Counted from the stretch's first letter, positions 1-8,749 are shown. The stretch: DNA of 64,000 nucleotides from Paenibacillus durus (GCF_000756615.1 NZ_CP009288.1:2728001-2792000), one strand, 5' to 3'. Made by a program: numbers and translations. The notes: a model not told the origin generated them from the sequence alone.

Positions 1-809
1 GGGCTTCCAGCGGCTTCGGACTGCTGACGGCAGTTAAGCTGGCGGAGCAGGGCTTTAAGGTTATTGCAGCGATGCGTGATCCATTGAGAAAAGAAGATCT
101 GGAGCGGCTGGCAGAGCGGTCCGGCGTTCTGGATCGCCTGCATGTGATGCGCATGGATGTGACCGACCCTGCCGGGATCGAACAGGCCGTCTCGGGAGTG
201 CTGGCCGCTTACGGCAGAATCGACGTCCTGGTTAATAATGCCGGCTACGCGGCGGGCGGCTTTGTGGAAGAGGTGCCGATGGAGGAGTGGCGGCGGCAGC
301 TGGAAACGAACTTTTTCGGCCTGGTCGCGGTAACGAAGGCCATTCTTCCTGCGATGCGGGAGCGGCGCACGGGGCTCATTATCAATATCGGCAGCGTCAG
401 CGGTCTGGCCGCTTTTCCCGGCTTTGCGCCTTACGCGGCTTCCAAGTTCGCGGTTGAGGGCTTCAGCGAGAGCCTGCGGCATGAAATGTCGCCGTTTGGA
501 GTGAAGGTCGTTCTGCTGGAGCCGGGGGCATACCGCACCGCCATATGGAACAAGGGGCTGTCGCAGATTAGCACCACGGATGGATCTCCTTACCAAGCGC
601 GTCTGGATGCGGTGCTCCGGTATGCGCGCAAGTCCGCCGATACGGCCCCCGATCCGCAGGAGGTTGCCGACCTGATCGGGCGCATAGTGCAGATGCGCTC
701 GCCCCGCCTGCGCTACGTGCTCGGAAGAGGCTCCCGGCTGATGATCGGAGGCAGGAATCTGCTGCCGTGGGGCTGGTTCGAGCGAATCGTCGCCTGGGCG
801 CTCAAATAA
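1..809 (+). CDS. Short-chain dehydrogenase/reductase (5' end outside window)
   Basis: This is a classical SDR oxidoreductase, a soluble NAD(P)-dependent Rossmann enzyme; the substrate cannot be told from sequence. The frame is already open at base 3 and the first visible residues, ASSGFG, are the end of the TGxxxGxG cofactor loop, so only about ten residues lie outside the window. Further SDR signatures follow: an NNAG motif, the catalytic Ser in an IGSVSG strand, and the YAASK Tyr/Lys pair. The C-terminus has the extension and basic tail usual for the subgroup acting on lipophilic substrates. An internal ATG at 72 would remove the cofactor loop and is not the true start. Confidence 0.9.
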   Translation, partial: ASSGFGLLTAVKLAEQGFKVIAAMRDPLRKEDLERLAERSGVLDRLHVMRMDVTDPAGIEQAVSGVLAAYGRIDVLVNNAGYAAGGFVEEVPMEEWRRQLETNFFGLVAVTKAILPAMRERRTGLIINIGSVSGLAAFPGFAPYAASKFAVEGFSESLRHEMSPFGVKVVLLEPGAYRTAIWNKGLSQISTTDGSPYQARLDAVLRYARKSADTAPDPQEVADLIGRIVQMRSPRLRYVLGRGSRLMIGGRNLLPWGWFERIVAWALK

Positions 810-882
810 TGGCGATGTTTGAATTTTACCTTTCAGTAGTCTATTGTAGAGCTAGGTACATAACAGTGATTGGAGGCAACCG

Positions 883-1284
883 ATGCCTGATTTTATGGAG
901 TTCCAGCTTTGTTTCGATGAAGCGGGACGCGAAATTGAAATTCTTGATGTAACCCGCATCGGCGAGAATGAATACCGGATCGAGGAGACACCTGTGTTCA
1001 GACCGGACTTGTCCCTGGGTGACATCATCAAAGTGAAAGAAGAACGCGGCGTCTATTACTACGTGGAAACAGTGCGTAAATCGGACTACGTGAAAATGGT
1101 CAGGCTGCTCAGCCGGGAAGCCGCACAGTCGCCGGAGCTTGCATCATTCAGGAAGCGGGTGCTTAAATGCGGCGGGAAATGGGAGACCGTATTCGGCGGG
1201 GTGCTCATTATTCACGTTCCGAAGGCAGTGGATCAGCTATTGAAGGCTGAACTTGATAAGATTACCCGTGCTTACGGTATTTAA
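883..1284 (+). CDS. DUF4265-like protein of unknown function
   Basis: This 133-residue soluble protein starts at ATG 883 behind a TGGAGG ribosome site. Its layout (N-terminal beta strands, a central 'LGDIIKV' turn, then YYYVETV and a C-terminal alpha/beta half) resembles the DUF4265 family, whose role is unknown; the assignment is by eye. It sits 73 bp after the dehydrogenase and 15 bp before the signal peptidase gene, so it may be co-transcribed with the latter. No signal peptide, membrane segment or metal-binding motif is visible. Confidence 0.7.
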   Translation: MPDFMEFQLCFDEAGREIEILDVTRIGENEYRIEETPVFRPDLSLGDIIKVKEERGVYYYVETVRKSDYVKMVRLLSREAAQSPELASFRKRVLKCGGKWETVFGGVLIIHVPKAVDQLLKAELDKITRAYGI

Positions 1285-1299
1285 CGGAGGTTAATAAAA

Positions 1300-1812
1300 G
1301 TGAACAAATTCACCAAACTGATTAAAGATTGGGTACCGACCCTTCTAATTGCCATTGTCCTTTCTTTGCTAATTCGCAGCTATGTCGCCGAAGCGATGAG
1401 AGTTCCGACAGAGTCGATGGTTCCGACTATCCAGGTGGGTGACCGGCTGATTGTGGAAAAAATGCTATGGGCCACTTCACTAAAGCATGGAGACATCGTC
1501 GTGTTCCATCCTCCCATCGCCGGCGAGACGAAGCTGTTCGTCAAGCGGCTGATCGGACTGCCGGGAGATATTGTGCAGATTAAGGATGGCGCGCTGTACC
1601 GAAACGGGGCCAAGGTGGACGAAACATACCTTACCGTGAAGATGGATTACTCCTTTGGACCGGTTACGGTTCCGAAAGATCATTATTTTTTCCTGGGGGA
1701 CAACCGGAATATCAGCTTCGACGCGCATTTATGGGACACGCCCTTTGTCGCGAAGGATAAGCTGATCGGCAAAGTCGTGCTGGAGATTCCCCTCCATAAG
1801 CTGCGGGATTGA
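1300..1812 (+). CDS. lepB: Signal peptidase I (Sip/LepB type)
   Basis: Type I signal peptidase, a membrane-anchored serine/lysine protease that removes signal peptides from exported proteins on the outer face of the membrane. The GTG start follows GGAGG closely. Residues 10-30 form the single N-terminal anchor typical of Gram-positive Sip proteins. The catalytic Ser is about residue 39 (TESMVPT) and the catalytic Lys about 82 (VKRLIGLPGD). Box E begins normally (GDNRNIS, residues 133-139) but continues DAHLWD where most family members have a DSR-type motif, an unusual variant. At 170 residues it is a normal length for a Bacillales enzyme. Orphan paralog or main enzyme cannot be decided here. 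Confidence 0.93.
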   Translation: MNKFTKLIKDWVPTLLIAIVLSLLIRSYVAEAMRVPTESMVPTIQVGDRLIVEKMLWATSLKHGDIVVFHPPIAGETKLFVKRLIGLPGDIVQIKDGALYRNGAKVDETYLTVKMDYSFGPVTVPKDHYFFLGDNRNISFDAHLWDTPFVAKDKLIGKVVLEIPLHKLRD

Positions 1813-1834
1813 CCTTAGGAAATTGCAAAATAAA

Positions 1835-2146
1835 TCAACGAAGACGAAGGGTAAGTAGACGTATGATAGGAATTTGCAGAGAGCCGGCGGTGGCTGCGAG
1901 CCGGTGTTCCGCATACGATTGAATGGCCTTCCGAGTTGCTGTCCCGAGCCCGGCGCGCCGGTCGTAGGGATACGCCGGGTTTCCCGCCGTTATCAGAGGG
2001 AACGGTATCGAAGAGGCGTGAACCGCCAATTCCGCACCGTCTAACGAGGACCGCCGATTCCGCGCAGCTATGCCGGATAGAACGGTCAACTTAAGGTGGC
2101 ACAACGAGCAGTCTCGTCCTTATAAGGACGGGGCTTTTTTTGTTGA
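1835..2146 (+). promoter_or_regulatory. T-box leader (tryptophan specifier) of trpS
   Basis: This 454-bp gap before trpS holds a T-box riboswitch, which senses uncharged tRNA. Visible elements are a GAGAG/GCGAGCCGG stem I region near 1879-1903, a specifier segment GAATGGCC followed by the conserved CGAGTTGC (the TGG Trp codon is at 1924-1926), the T-box bulge AAGGTGGCAC at 2093-2102, and the competing terminator at 2113-2141. Uncharged tRNA-Trp should stabilise the antiterminator and allow trpS transcription. The specifier agrees with the downstream gene, which supports the call. Exact 5' boundary is uncertain. Confidence 0.85.
2113..2141 (+). terminator. T-box intrinsic terminator
   Basis: A GC-rich hairpin, CTCGTCCTT paired with AAGGACGGG across a 2-nt loop, is followed by a run of seven T. 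It is the OFF structure of the trpS leader. Confidence 0.88.
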
Positions 2147-2266
2147 TTAAAGCAACAGAGCCGATTCTTCACTTTACAGGAAGATTTTGAAAGGGGGTGA
2201 TGGCCTTGGATGGCGGCTGGTGGCGATGGTTAAGGTTGACAATATACCGAATAAGGAGAATGAAAA

Positions 2267-3274
2267 ATGAATCAAGAGAGAGTATTAACCGGGGACCGCG
2301 TGACCGGAAAGCTGCATCTGGGCCATTACGTAGGAACCCTAAAGAACCGGACCCAGCTTCAGCACAAGTACGACACCTTTATTATGCTGGCCGATGTTCA
2401 GGCGCTGACCACCCATTTTCATCAGCCCGGGCTGATTCGTAAGCATCTGCGGGAGATCGTACTGGATTATTTGGCGGCGGGGATCGACCCGGGGCGGGCG
2501 ACCATTTTCGTCCAGTCGATGATTCCGGAAATCGCCGAGCTGACCCAGTTCTATTCCATGTTCGTTACCGTGAACAGCCTGCGTCATAACCCGACCATAA
2601 AATCGGAAGCGCAAAGCGGCGGCGGAGATGAGATGTACTACGGATTTCTCGGTTATCCTGTCAGTCAGGCGGCGGATATTACATTCTGCAAAGCGACGAT
2701 CATTCCGGTGGGAGAAGATCAGCTGCCGCTTATCGAATTAACCCGCAAAGTCGTCCGCCGGTTTAACGAGCTGTACCGGCCCGTACTGAGCCTGCCCCGG
2801 GCGCTTGTCGGCGATACGCCGCGGCTTGTGGGTACGGACGGCAGCGCCAAGATGAGCAAGAGTCTTGGCAACGCGATTCTTCTCGACTCCTCCCGGGAAG
2901 AGGTGGAGCTTAAGATGCGCAAGGCGGTGACCGACCCCTCGCGCGTGCGCAAGGGTGATCCGGGGCATCCCGAGATCTGCCCGGTTTATGCGTATCACCG
3001 CTGCTTCCGGGCGGAAGGCGCGGAGGAGATCGGCGAGGAATGCCGCAAGGGCTTGATCGGCTGCGCGAAGTGCAAACGGCGCGCCGTGGAAGCCATCGCG
3101 GAGCTGCTGGAGCCGATGGCGGAGCGCAGGGCTTATTATGCGGCTCGGCCCGGAGATGTGGACGATCTGTTGATGTCCGGCACGAATCGTGCCCGGGCGA
3201 TTGCGCGGGAGACAATGCTGGAAGTGCGCGAAGCGATGGGGCTGGACTATTTTAAAACCGGATTTCCCGGGTAA
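2267..3274 (+). CDS. trpS: Tryptophanyl-tRNA synthetase
   Basis: Class I aminoacyl-tRNA synthetase that charges tRNA-Trp in the cytoplasm. The HIGH-type motif HLGH is at residues 17-20 and KMSKS is at about 195-199, embedded in the usual GTDGSAKMSKSLGNA context. The 335-residue length is normal. Start ATG 2267 follows an AAGGAG site. A C-terminal CAKC pair is also found in many bacterial TrpRS. The gene is preceded by a Trp-specific T-box and followed by a terminator, so it is a monocistronic unit controlled by tRNA-Trp charging. Confidence 0.96.
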   Translation: MNQERVLTGDRVTGKLHLGHYVGTLKNRTQLQHKYDTFIMLADVQALTTHFHQPGLIRKHLREIVLDYLAAGIDPGRATIFVQSMIPEIAELTQFYSMFVTVNSLRHNPTIKSEAQSGGGDEMYYGFLGYPVSQAADITFCKATIIPVGEDQLPLIELTRKVVRRFNELYRPVLSLPRALVGDTPRLVGTDGSAKMSKSLGNAILLDSSREEVELKMRKAVTDPSRVRKGDPGHPEICPVYAYHRCFRAEGAEEIGEECRKGLIGCAKCKRRAVEAIAELLEPMAERRAYYAARPGDVDDLLMSGTNRARAIARETMLEVREAMGLDYFKTGFPG

Positions 3275-3374
3275 TAGGCTGAACCTGTATCCTAAATTTT
3301 GGTTGACCACATGAAGACAGTGTAGTATGTTGGTAGACGTTCCGAATTGATGAGAACAATAGAAGAGCGGATTG

Positions 3375-3405
3375 ATCCTGTCTCTTAACGAGGCAGGATT
3401 TTTTA
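3375..3405 (+). terminator. Terminator downstream of trpS
   Basis: The inverted repeat ATCCTGTCTC / GAGGCAGGAT around TTAAC is followed by TTTTT. It lies between trpS and the DMT exporter and separates the two units. Confidence 0.75.
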
Positions 3406-3426
3406 TATAGAGAGGGAGTATACAGA

Positions 3427-4365
3427 GTGAAATTGACAAGATCTACGGCAAATGTCCTGCTGTTATTCATTTCTTTGCTTTGGGGCTCGGGGTTTGTGGT
3501 AGTCAGAATCGCACTGGACGCCAACGCTTCGGCGGGATTCATCAACTTTTTTCGAGGCTTTCTCTTTGCGCTGCTCGTGCTTATTTTCTTCAATAAGAAG
3601 ATATTTAACATGACCTTTAGGGATTTTAAAATAGGCTTGATTGCCGGATTGCTCAACTTTGGCGGATTCCTCACGCAAACGATTGGCGTCAAGTATACCA
3701 CTCCATCGAATAATGCGTTTATTTCGGCCACGTATGTCGTCTTGATTCCTTTCATAGCCTGGGCCCTGTACCGAAAACCGCTCCGGGTCAAAAGCTTCAT
3801 CTCCATCTCGTTATGCATGCTGGGCATGGGAATACTGACAGGAGTATGGAACAAAGCATTTACGATAAATATTGGCGACATTTACTCTTTGATTTGCGCG
3901 CTGTTTTATGCCGGCTCGATTGTATATCTCGGTTATGGAGCAAGAGAGACGGATGTTAGTATTGTGGCTTTTATGCTGGCCGCGGTGCAGGGCGCCGGCG
4001 GATTGATTTTTTTCCTGTTCGCGGAGACGGAGCGGATTGCCGATATCGATTGGTCCGCCGCTCTCATCCCTTTGCTGTATGTAAGTATCCTGTGTTCCTT
4101 TGTCGCGCAGACGATTCAAATTATAGCCCAGAAGCATACCTCTGCGACATCTGCCGGACTGATTATGATGCTTGAAGGCGTTTTTGGCAGCGTCTTTTCC
4201 GTTGCTTTTGGGTTTGAGGCATTTACAGTTAATCTGTTTATTGGCGGAACGCTGATTATGCTTTCTCTTATACTTATGGAAGCCGATTTTCGGCAGGTGC
4301 GGGTCAAGATTCTTGGCAGCGCCAAAGGCCGAATGACAAAGGCGGAGCGCAGGAGGGTCGGGTAA
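3427..4365 (+). CDS. EamA/DMT-family transporter
   Basis: A drug/metabolite transporter superfamily protein of 312 residues with about ten hydrophobic helices in two EamA repeats. The first repeat begins LLWGSGFVVVR, a hallmark of the family, with a 'GFLTQTIGVKYT' segment after helix 4. These proteins export amino acids or small metabolites across the membrane; the substrate is not predictable. The start is GTG 3427 behind AGAGGGAG. The C-terminus is basic and cytoplasmic. It stands alone between two terminators. Confidence 0.88.
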   Translation: MKLTRSTANVLLLFISLLWGSGFVVVRIALDANASAGFINFFRGFLFALLVLIFFNKKIFNMTFRDFKIGLIAGLLNFGGFLTQTIGVKYTTPSNNAFISATYVVLIPFIAWALYRKPLRVKSFISISLCMLGMGILTGVWNKAFTINIGDIYSLICALFYAGSIVYLGYGARETDVSIVAFMLAAVQGAGGLIFFLFAETERIADIDWSAALIPLLYVSILCSFVAQTIQIIAQKHTSATSAGLIMMLEGVFGSVFSVAFGFEAFTVNLFIGGTLIMLSLILMEADFRQVRVKILGSAKGRMTKAERRRVG

Positions 4366-4406
4366 TTGGATTTGGATGGAAACTGGTTGAGTAAAAAAGA
4401 GATGTA

Positions 4407-4445
4407 CAACAAGCCTGCTCCTAAATATGGGAGCAGGCTTGTTGT
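4407..4445. terminator. Bidirectional terminator
   Basis: A 15-bp perfect stem (CAACAAGCCTGCTCC and its complement) with a short loop, between the convergent DMT exporter (+) and the quinone oxidoreductase (-). It can serve both strands, though the T-tracts are weak. Confidence 0.7.
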
Positions 4446-4481
4446 TTATACGGTGTTATAACTGGAAATTCAGCGGTTCAT

Positions 4482-5480
4482 TCAGGACACCTTCACCAGC
4501 ACCCGGCCGCGCGTGTTCGATTTCAGAATATCGGCGAGCGCCTGCGGGAGCTCGTCCAGCGTTACCTCACGGTCGACAAGGGCTTCAAGATTAGCAGGCT
4601 TCAGGTCACCCGCCATCCGTTCCCATACCTTGAGCCGGAGACCGGCGGGGCAGAAGACGGAGTCGATGCCGAGCAGATTTACGCCGCGTAAAATAAAGGG
4701 CAGCACTGTCGCCGGAACCTTCGTACCGCCCGTAAGCCCGCTGACGGCGACCGAGCCCCGGTACGCTATTTTGCTGAGGATAGCCGCGAGCTGATTTCCG
4801 CCCACCGGATCGACGGCGGCCTGCCACAGCTGCTTATCCAGCGGTCTTTGCTTCGCTTCGGGGTCATAGATCTCGCCTCTTGAGATGACCTCGGCCGCGC
4901 CGAGCCGCTTCAAGTAGTCGCTCTCCGATGTGCGGCCTGTGCCTGCGGCAACCTGGTAGCCGCGCTTCGCCAGCATCGCGACCGCCGCGCCGCCGACGCC
5001 GCCGGACGCGCCCGTGACCAGGACTTTTCCTTGATCCGGGGAGGCTCCGTTATCTTCAAGCGCCTGAATGGACATGGCCGCCGTAAAGCCGGCGGTGCCG
5101 TAAATCATCGCTTCCTTTAAGGACAGGCCGTCCGGCAGCGGAACAACCCAGTCTGCGGGGACGCGGGCATATTCGCTGTAACCGCCGAAATGGGACACGC
5201 CAAGCCCATACCCGGTAACAAGTACAGGCTGGCCTTTTACAAAGCGTTCATCTTCGGAGGATTCCACCACGCCGGACAAATCAATCCCGGGCACAAAAGG
5301 ATACGATTTGACGATATTGCCGTCCGGAATGGAGGCAAGGCCGTCCTTGTAATTCACGCTGGAGTAGGCGACCTTGATCACCACTTCACCTGCGGGCAGA
5401 TCGCCCAGCGAAATTGGTTTTACGGCGACACTGAATGGTTCCGTGTTGTCCACGAACAGGGCTTGAAAGGATGAGGACAT
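4482..5480 (-). CDS. YhdH/YhfP-type quinone oxidoreductase (MDR superfamily)
   Basis: A 332-residue zinc-independent medium-chain reductase of the YhdH/YhfP group, related to acrylyl-CoA reductase AcuI. It has an N-terminal GroES-like fold with SSVNYKDGLA and the family 'PFVPGIDLSGVV' strand, then a Rossmann domain with VTGASGGVGG at about residues 151-160 for NADPH binding. It is expected to reduce activated double bonds of enones or acrylyl-CoA in the cytosol. It is transcribed divergently from a TetR regulator with a perfect palindrome between them, so that regulator probably controls it. Confidence 0.9.
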   Translation of the reverse strand: MSSSFQALFVDNTEPFSVAVKPISLGDLPAGEVVIKVAYSSVNYKDGLASIPDGNIVKSYPFVPGIDLSGVVESSEDERFVKGQPVLVTGYGLGVSHFGGYSEYARVPADWVVPLPDGLSLKEAMIYGTAGFTAAMSIQALEDNGASPDQGKVLVTGASGGVGGAAVAMLAKRGYQVAAGTGRTSESDYLKRLGAAEVISRGEIYDPEAKQRPLDKQLWQAAVDPVGGNQLAAILSKIAYRGSVAVSGLTGGTKVPATVLPFILRGVNLLGIDSVFCPAGLRLKVWERMAGDLKPANLEALVDREVTLDELPQALADILKSNTRGRVLVKVS

Positions 5481-5558
5481 AATGATACGCTCCTTTTAAT
5501 GAAATGTAAGGTTGTCGAAGGCTGATTATTGTGCATTAGCTGTTATTATATTTTTATT

Positions 5559-5570
5559 CTGACCGGTCAG
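5559..5570. promoter_or_regulatory. Palindromic operator candidate for the TetR regulator
   Basis: The perfect 12-bp palindrome CTGACCGGTCAG lies in the divergent gap between the oxidoreductase and the tetR-like gene. Its size, TGACC...GGTCA core and position match operators of TetR/AcrR proteins. Binding is inferred. Confidence 0.65.
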
Positions 5571-5634
5571 CTTTTTTATGTCAATGATCTGAAGTACATT
5601 TTAAAAAAATTATTAACATACAGGTGGGAGTCCC

Positions 5635-6249
5635 ATGGTCCGTTACAAAAAATCAGAGGAAAAACGCAAGCAAATTCTGTACGCCGCCTTTCAGGCCATC
5701 GCCGGGCAGGGATACGATGCGGTGACGCTTCAGACGATCGCGGACAGCGCGAAGGTCAGCAAAGGCGTTGTGCATTATTATTTTGAGAGCAAGGAAGCGG
5801 TGCTGGTTGAACTGCTTAGCTGGCTGACAGGCAAAATCTACGAAAAAGAGGCTGCGGCGGTGAGTGAACAATCCAAGGCGGCGGACAAAATGTACGCTTA
5901 TATCGATTCCGTCTTCGTGTCGCCGGAGAAGAACCGCGATTTTTACCGGGTGTACCTCGATTTTCTGGCCAGAGCCAGCCGCAGTGCCGCCTACCGGGAA
6001 ATCAACAGCCGCTTCTATGACAACTGCGCGCGGATCAGCGCGGAAATTGTGGAGCTCGGCCAGCACGAGGGCGTGTTCGACTCCCGTTTGTCGGCGCGGG
6101 AGACCGCCCCGGTCATCCGCTCCATCATCGACGGCTGCCTGATTCAGTGGCTGATGAATGGACAGGATGAGCTGCATGCCGTATACAGGGACTACTGCCG
6201 GAAGGCGGTTATGAAGCTGCTGGGTTCGGAGACAGGGGAAAAGTCATAG
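5635..6249 (+). CDS. TetR/AcrR-family transcriptional regulator
   Basis: A 204-residue one-component repressor. Residues about 10-55 form the TetR DNA-binding domain, with the typical TLQTIADSAKVSKGVVHYYF helix-turn-helix. The remainder is the all-helical ligand-binding and dimer domain, which resembles the TetR_C BetI/YcfQ-like group. Start ATG 5635 follows GTGGGAG. Facing the oxidoreductase gene across a shared palindrome suggests autoregulation and control of that enzyme, perhaps in response to a reactive electrophile (inference). Confidence 0.92.
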   Translation: MVRYKKSEEKRKQILYAAFQAIAGQGYDAVTLQTIADSAKVSKGVVHYYFESKEAVLVELLSWLTGKIYEKEAAAVSEQSKAADKMYAYIDSVFVSPEKNRDFYRVYLDFLARASRSAAYREINSRFYDNCARISAEIVELGQHEGVFDSRLSARETAPVIRSIIDGCLIQWLMNGQDELHAVYRDYCRKAVMKLLGSETGEKS

Positions 6250-6298
6250 GCGGCAGACGGATAAAATGTTAAATTATTGAAATCTGCTATGGGGGGCG

Positions 6299-6787
6299 AT
6301 TTCAATAATAACAATCAGACGGCTAGGAAGCATTGGAGCTCTATACGCCACACTGGTGATGGCAAGCTGCGGCTTTATTGACGACGGCAAGGATAAAATG
6401 TACGGAAGCAGCGCTGATATTGTAAAGGAAGGCGACAGTTTTTCCTATATTTCCAAGACCGGTTCAATCACTACCCGGATTGTGGACCGTGAGTTTAAAG
6501 GGTTCTCCGGCACGGAGACGATTTGGAGTCTGGATGTGGAGAAGAAGGCCGACCTTCGGATTGACTATTTCCTGACTGTTAACAAGGGAGCATTCAAGGT
6601 AGTGCTGGTCACCCCGGACGATCGGGCGGTCACGATTGCGGAAGGAACCGGCGACGGTGTCAGCATGGTGACACTGGAGAAAGGGCAGAATCGCATCAAA
6701 TTTGTCGGCGCACGCACAGCGGGCAAGGTGGAAATGCATCTTCAGGCCGGAAAAGCAGTCAAAATCACGAACATATCGGATGAATAG
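6299..6787 (+). CDS. Putative lipoprotein with no canonical start codon
   Basis: No family was recognised. The open frame runs from a stop just before 6284 to 6787. The first ATG at 6356 lies inside a lipoprotein signal: upstream in frame comes a basic IRRLG segment, a hydrophobic stretch and the lipobox VMASC, so the true start must lie upstream. No ATG, GTG or TTG exists there; only ATT 6299 or ATA 6305/6308 sit near the GGGGGG ribosome-like run. The mature part (about 135 residues) is beta-rich and hydrophilic, suggesting an extracellular lipid-anchored domain. Either a rare start codon is used, or a small indel has shifted the start. Confidence 0.6.
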   Translation: MSIITIRRLGSIGALYATLVMASCGFIDDGKDKMYGSSADIVKEGDSFSYISKTGSITTRIVDREFKGFSGTETIWSLDVEKKADLRIDYFLTVNKGAFKVVLVTPDDRAVTIAEGTGDGVSMVTLEKGQNRIKFVGARTAGKVEMHLQAGKAVKITNISDE

Positions 6788-6914
6788 CACTTCCGAGGCG
6801 GCATCAAGGCGATGAACGGGCCGGTCGGTGGGGCCGTGTTCATCGTGAAGCTGGAGCTTGGTTCCCGGTCTGTCCAGCATGACGGATAATGATGTGTTTC
6901 AAGGCACGCGGCTA

Positions 6915-8702
6915 TTACTGCTGCGGAAACCACACATGCCGCAGATCGATCCAGCCCTGGCTGTTGAACCGGACTCCCCGGACGGATGGCAGGTAGGCGG
7001 TTTCCACTGGTTTTTCATACAAAATATGCAGCTCTCGCTCCTGTATCAGCCGGTCTTCGATCCGGCGGAACGCCTCGGCTCTTGCCGCGTGACTGGACTC
7101 GCGCGCGATCAGATGCAGCCCGGCCTCAATCTCCGACCGGATCTGTGGTGTGACATGCTCCGCCAGCGTCTGGTAGAGGTCGAACAGCCTTAGCTGCTCG
7201 TCGCGGTCGCGCACGAGGGAGAACAGGATCAGATCGGCTTCCATCCGAACCGCTCCTTTGAACTCTTCGGGCGGCACAGAGACGATAGCCGCCGAAATGC
7301 CGCGCCCGGCCAGTTTCTTGGCGACGAGTTCGGCGTCCGCCGCATACTGCGGTATCGTGGCGATCCGCAGGGATAGCCCGGGCAAGGAAGCGGTCTTTCC
7401 CACAGCGGCGAGATGATGAGGATCGGAGCCGCCGGACATACCGGAACACCCCGAAACTCCATTCGGACCAGTAGCGCCGGAGCCTCCGTCCGGATCAGTA
7501 GCGCCTGTGCCTCCGTCCGGTTCGTTAATTCCGTCAAGACAAGACAGAATCTCCGCCCTGATGGCGGGATCGCTCAACGGTCCCGCTTTTTTGGTGTTGC
7601 AGGTAATGAACTTGCGGACGGAAGTCTCGGTGTGAGTCCGGCTGAGCGAAGCCGATTCTTCTGGCAGGGGATTCTGAATGATATGAAAGGGAGAGCCCGA
7701 ATCCGCCGCAGACGGCTCTGCATCCCAAGGAACATGCAAGATTTCCACCCGGTCCAGCTGCGCCCTTCCCTGAAAATAATGCGAAAACGCCTCCAGCACG
7801 CAAAATTCCCTATTCAGTTCTGCAATTTTGAACGGCCCGGTTCCGACCGGTTTGTGGACAAGGCGGCTTTCCCCGGACCGCTCCGGCTCGCGCGGAACAA
7901 CGGCTGCCCGGCTTGTGCACAGGAACGAAAGAAACAGCTCGTTCGGAGCCTTAAGCCGGATGCTGACCGTTAGTGGACCCATCGCCGTAACCTCAACAAT
8001 ATCCCGCAAAATAAAGCTGTACAGCCTGCCCCGGGGCATCTGGATCAAGCGGGAGAAGGAGTAGACGACATCGCCCGCATCAAGAATAGCGCCGTTATGC
8101 AGAAGCACTTCCTTGCGGAGATAAAAGGTCCAGTTCGTTCGCGTCTCGTCGGTCTCCCAGGCATGCGCAATGCCGGGTAGGATCTCTTCGCTGCCTGCTC
8201 CTCTGCGGACAAGCCCGTCGAATACATGGCTGGAGACGAAGGATTCGGCGAGCAGGTTCATGTGCAGAGGATCAATCGTATGTAGAGGCTGGCGGATGGG
8301 CAGACGGAGCGTATCGATGACGCGGTCCCTGCGCATTTCGGCGTGGTGGCCGGAATAGGCCAGCAGCCAGCTTTGCAGCGTATCCTGAAGCGCTGAAACT
8401 CCCGCGTGAGAGCGGATCTGTTCCATTGCGGCCGATACGGCGTCCCGGCGTTCCATCGCCAGCATCATCGACTGAACGGCGATATCGTCCCGTGGCGCCA
8501 TGAAGCGCAGAAGGGAACGGCGGCCCCGTCCCCGGCTAGGCGTCCAGGCTACCCAGCCCTGACGCGTCATTTTGCCCAGAATATTCAAGGCGTTCCGGTG
8601 TGTGCAGCCAAGGATCGCGGCAAGCTCATCCAGGGTGGCAGAGACTTCATCCGTGCTGCCGTAATGGGCCCGCAGCCGCATATATTGTCCGTGCAGCTTC
8701 AT
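6915..8702 (-). CDS. SgrR-type regulator (wHTH plus solute-binding domain)
   Basis: A 595-residue fusion of an SgrR-like N-terminal winged helix (residues about 1-110, with TLDELAAILGCTHRNALNILGKM) and a family 5 extracytoplasmic solute-binding domain used here as a cytoplasmic ligand sensor (from about 135, with LHMNLLAESF and HNGAILDAGDVVYSF). There is no signal peptide. SgrR proteins are transcription factors sensing sugar-phosphate or peptide-like ligands. A Gly/Ser/Asp-rich low-complexity insert at about residues 391-426 (repeated DGGTGAT-like units) interrupts the binding domain. The gene is divergent from a DUF4173 membrane protein with an inverted repeat between them. Confidence 0.88.
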   Translation of the reverse strand: MKLHGQYMRLRAHYGSTDEVSATLDELAAILGCTHRNALNILGKMTRQGWVAWTPSRGRGRRSLLRFMAPRDDIAVQSMMLAMERRDAVSAAMEQIRSHAGVSALQDTLQSWLLAYSGHHAEMRRDRVIDTLRLPIRQPLHTIDPLHMNLLAESFVSSHVFDGLVRRGAGSEEILPGIAHAWETDETRTNWTFYLRKEVLLHNGAILDAGDVVYSFSRLIQMPRGRLYSFILRDIVEVTAMGPLTVSIRLKAPNELFLSFLCTSRAAVVPREPERSGESRLVHKPVGTGPFKIAELNREFCVLEAFSHYFQGRAQLDRVEILHVPWDAEPSAADSGSPFHIIQNPLPEESASLSRTHTETSVRKFITCNTKKAGPLSDPAIRAEILSCLDGINEPDGGTGATDPDGGSGATGPNGVSGCSGMSGGSDPHHLAAVGKTASLPGLSLRIATIPQYAADAELVAKKLAGRGISAAIVSVPPEEFKGAVRMEADLILFSLVRDRDEQLRLFDLYQTLAEHVTPQIRSEIEAGLHLIARESSHAARAEAFRRIEDRLIQERELHILYEKPVETAYLPSVRGVRFNSQGWIDLRHVWFPQQ

Positions 8703-8727
8703 TTGGTCCCATCCTTCCGTAAAATAG

Positions 8728-8749
8728 GAAATAAACGAATATTTATTTC
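8728..8749. promoter_or_regulatory. Inverted repeat in the SgrR-like/DUF4173 divergent gap
   Basis: Perfect 8-bp arms GAAATAAA and TTTATTTC are separated by CGAATA. The site sits just upstream of the sgrR-like start and in front of the divergent gene. It may be an operator for the SgrR-like protein, but AT-rich repeats can arise by chance. Confidence 0.45.
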
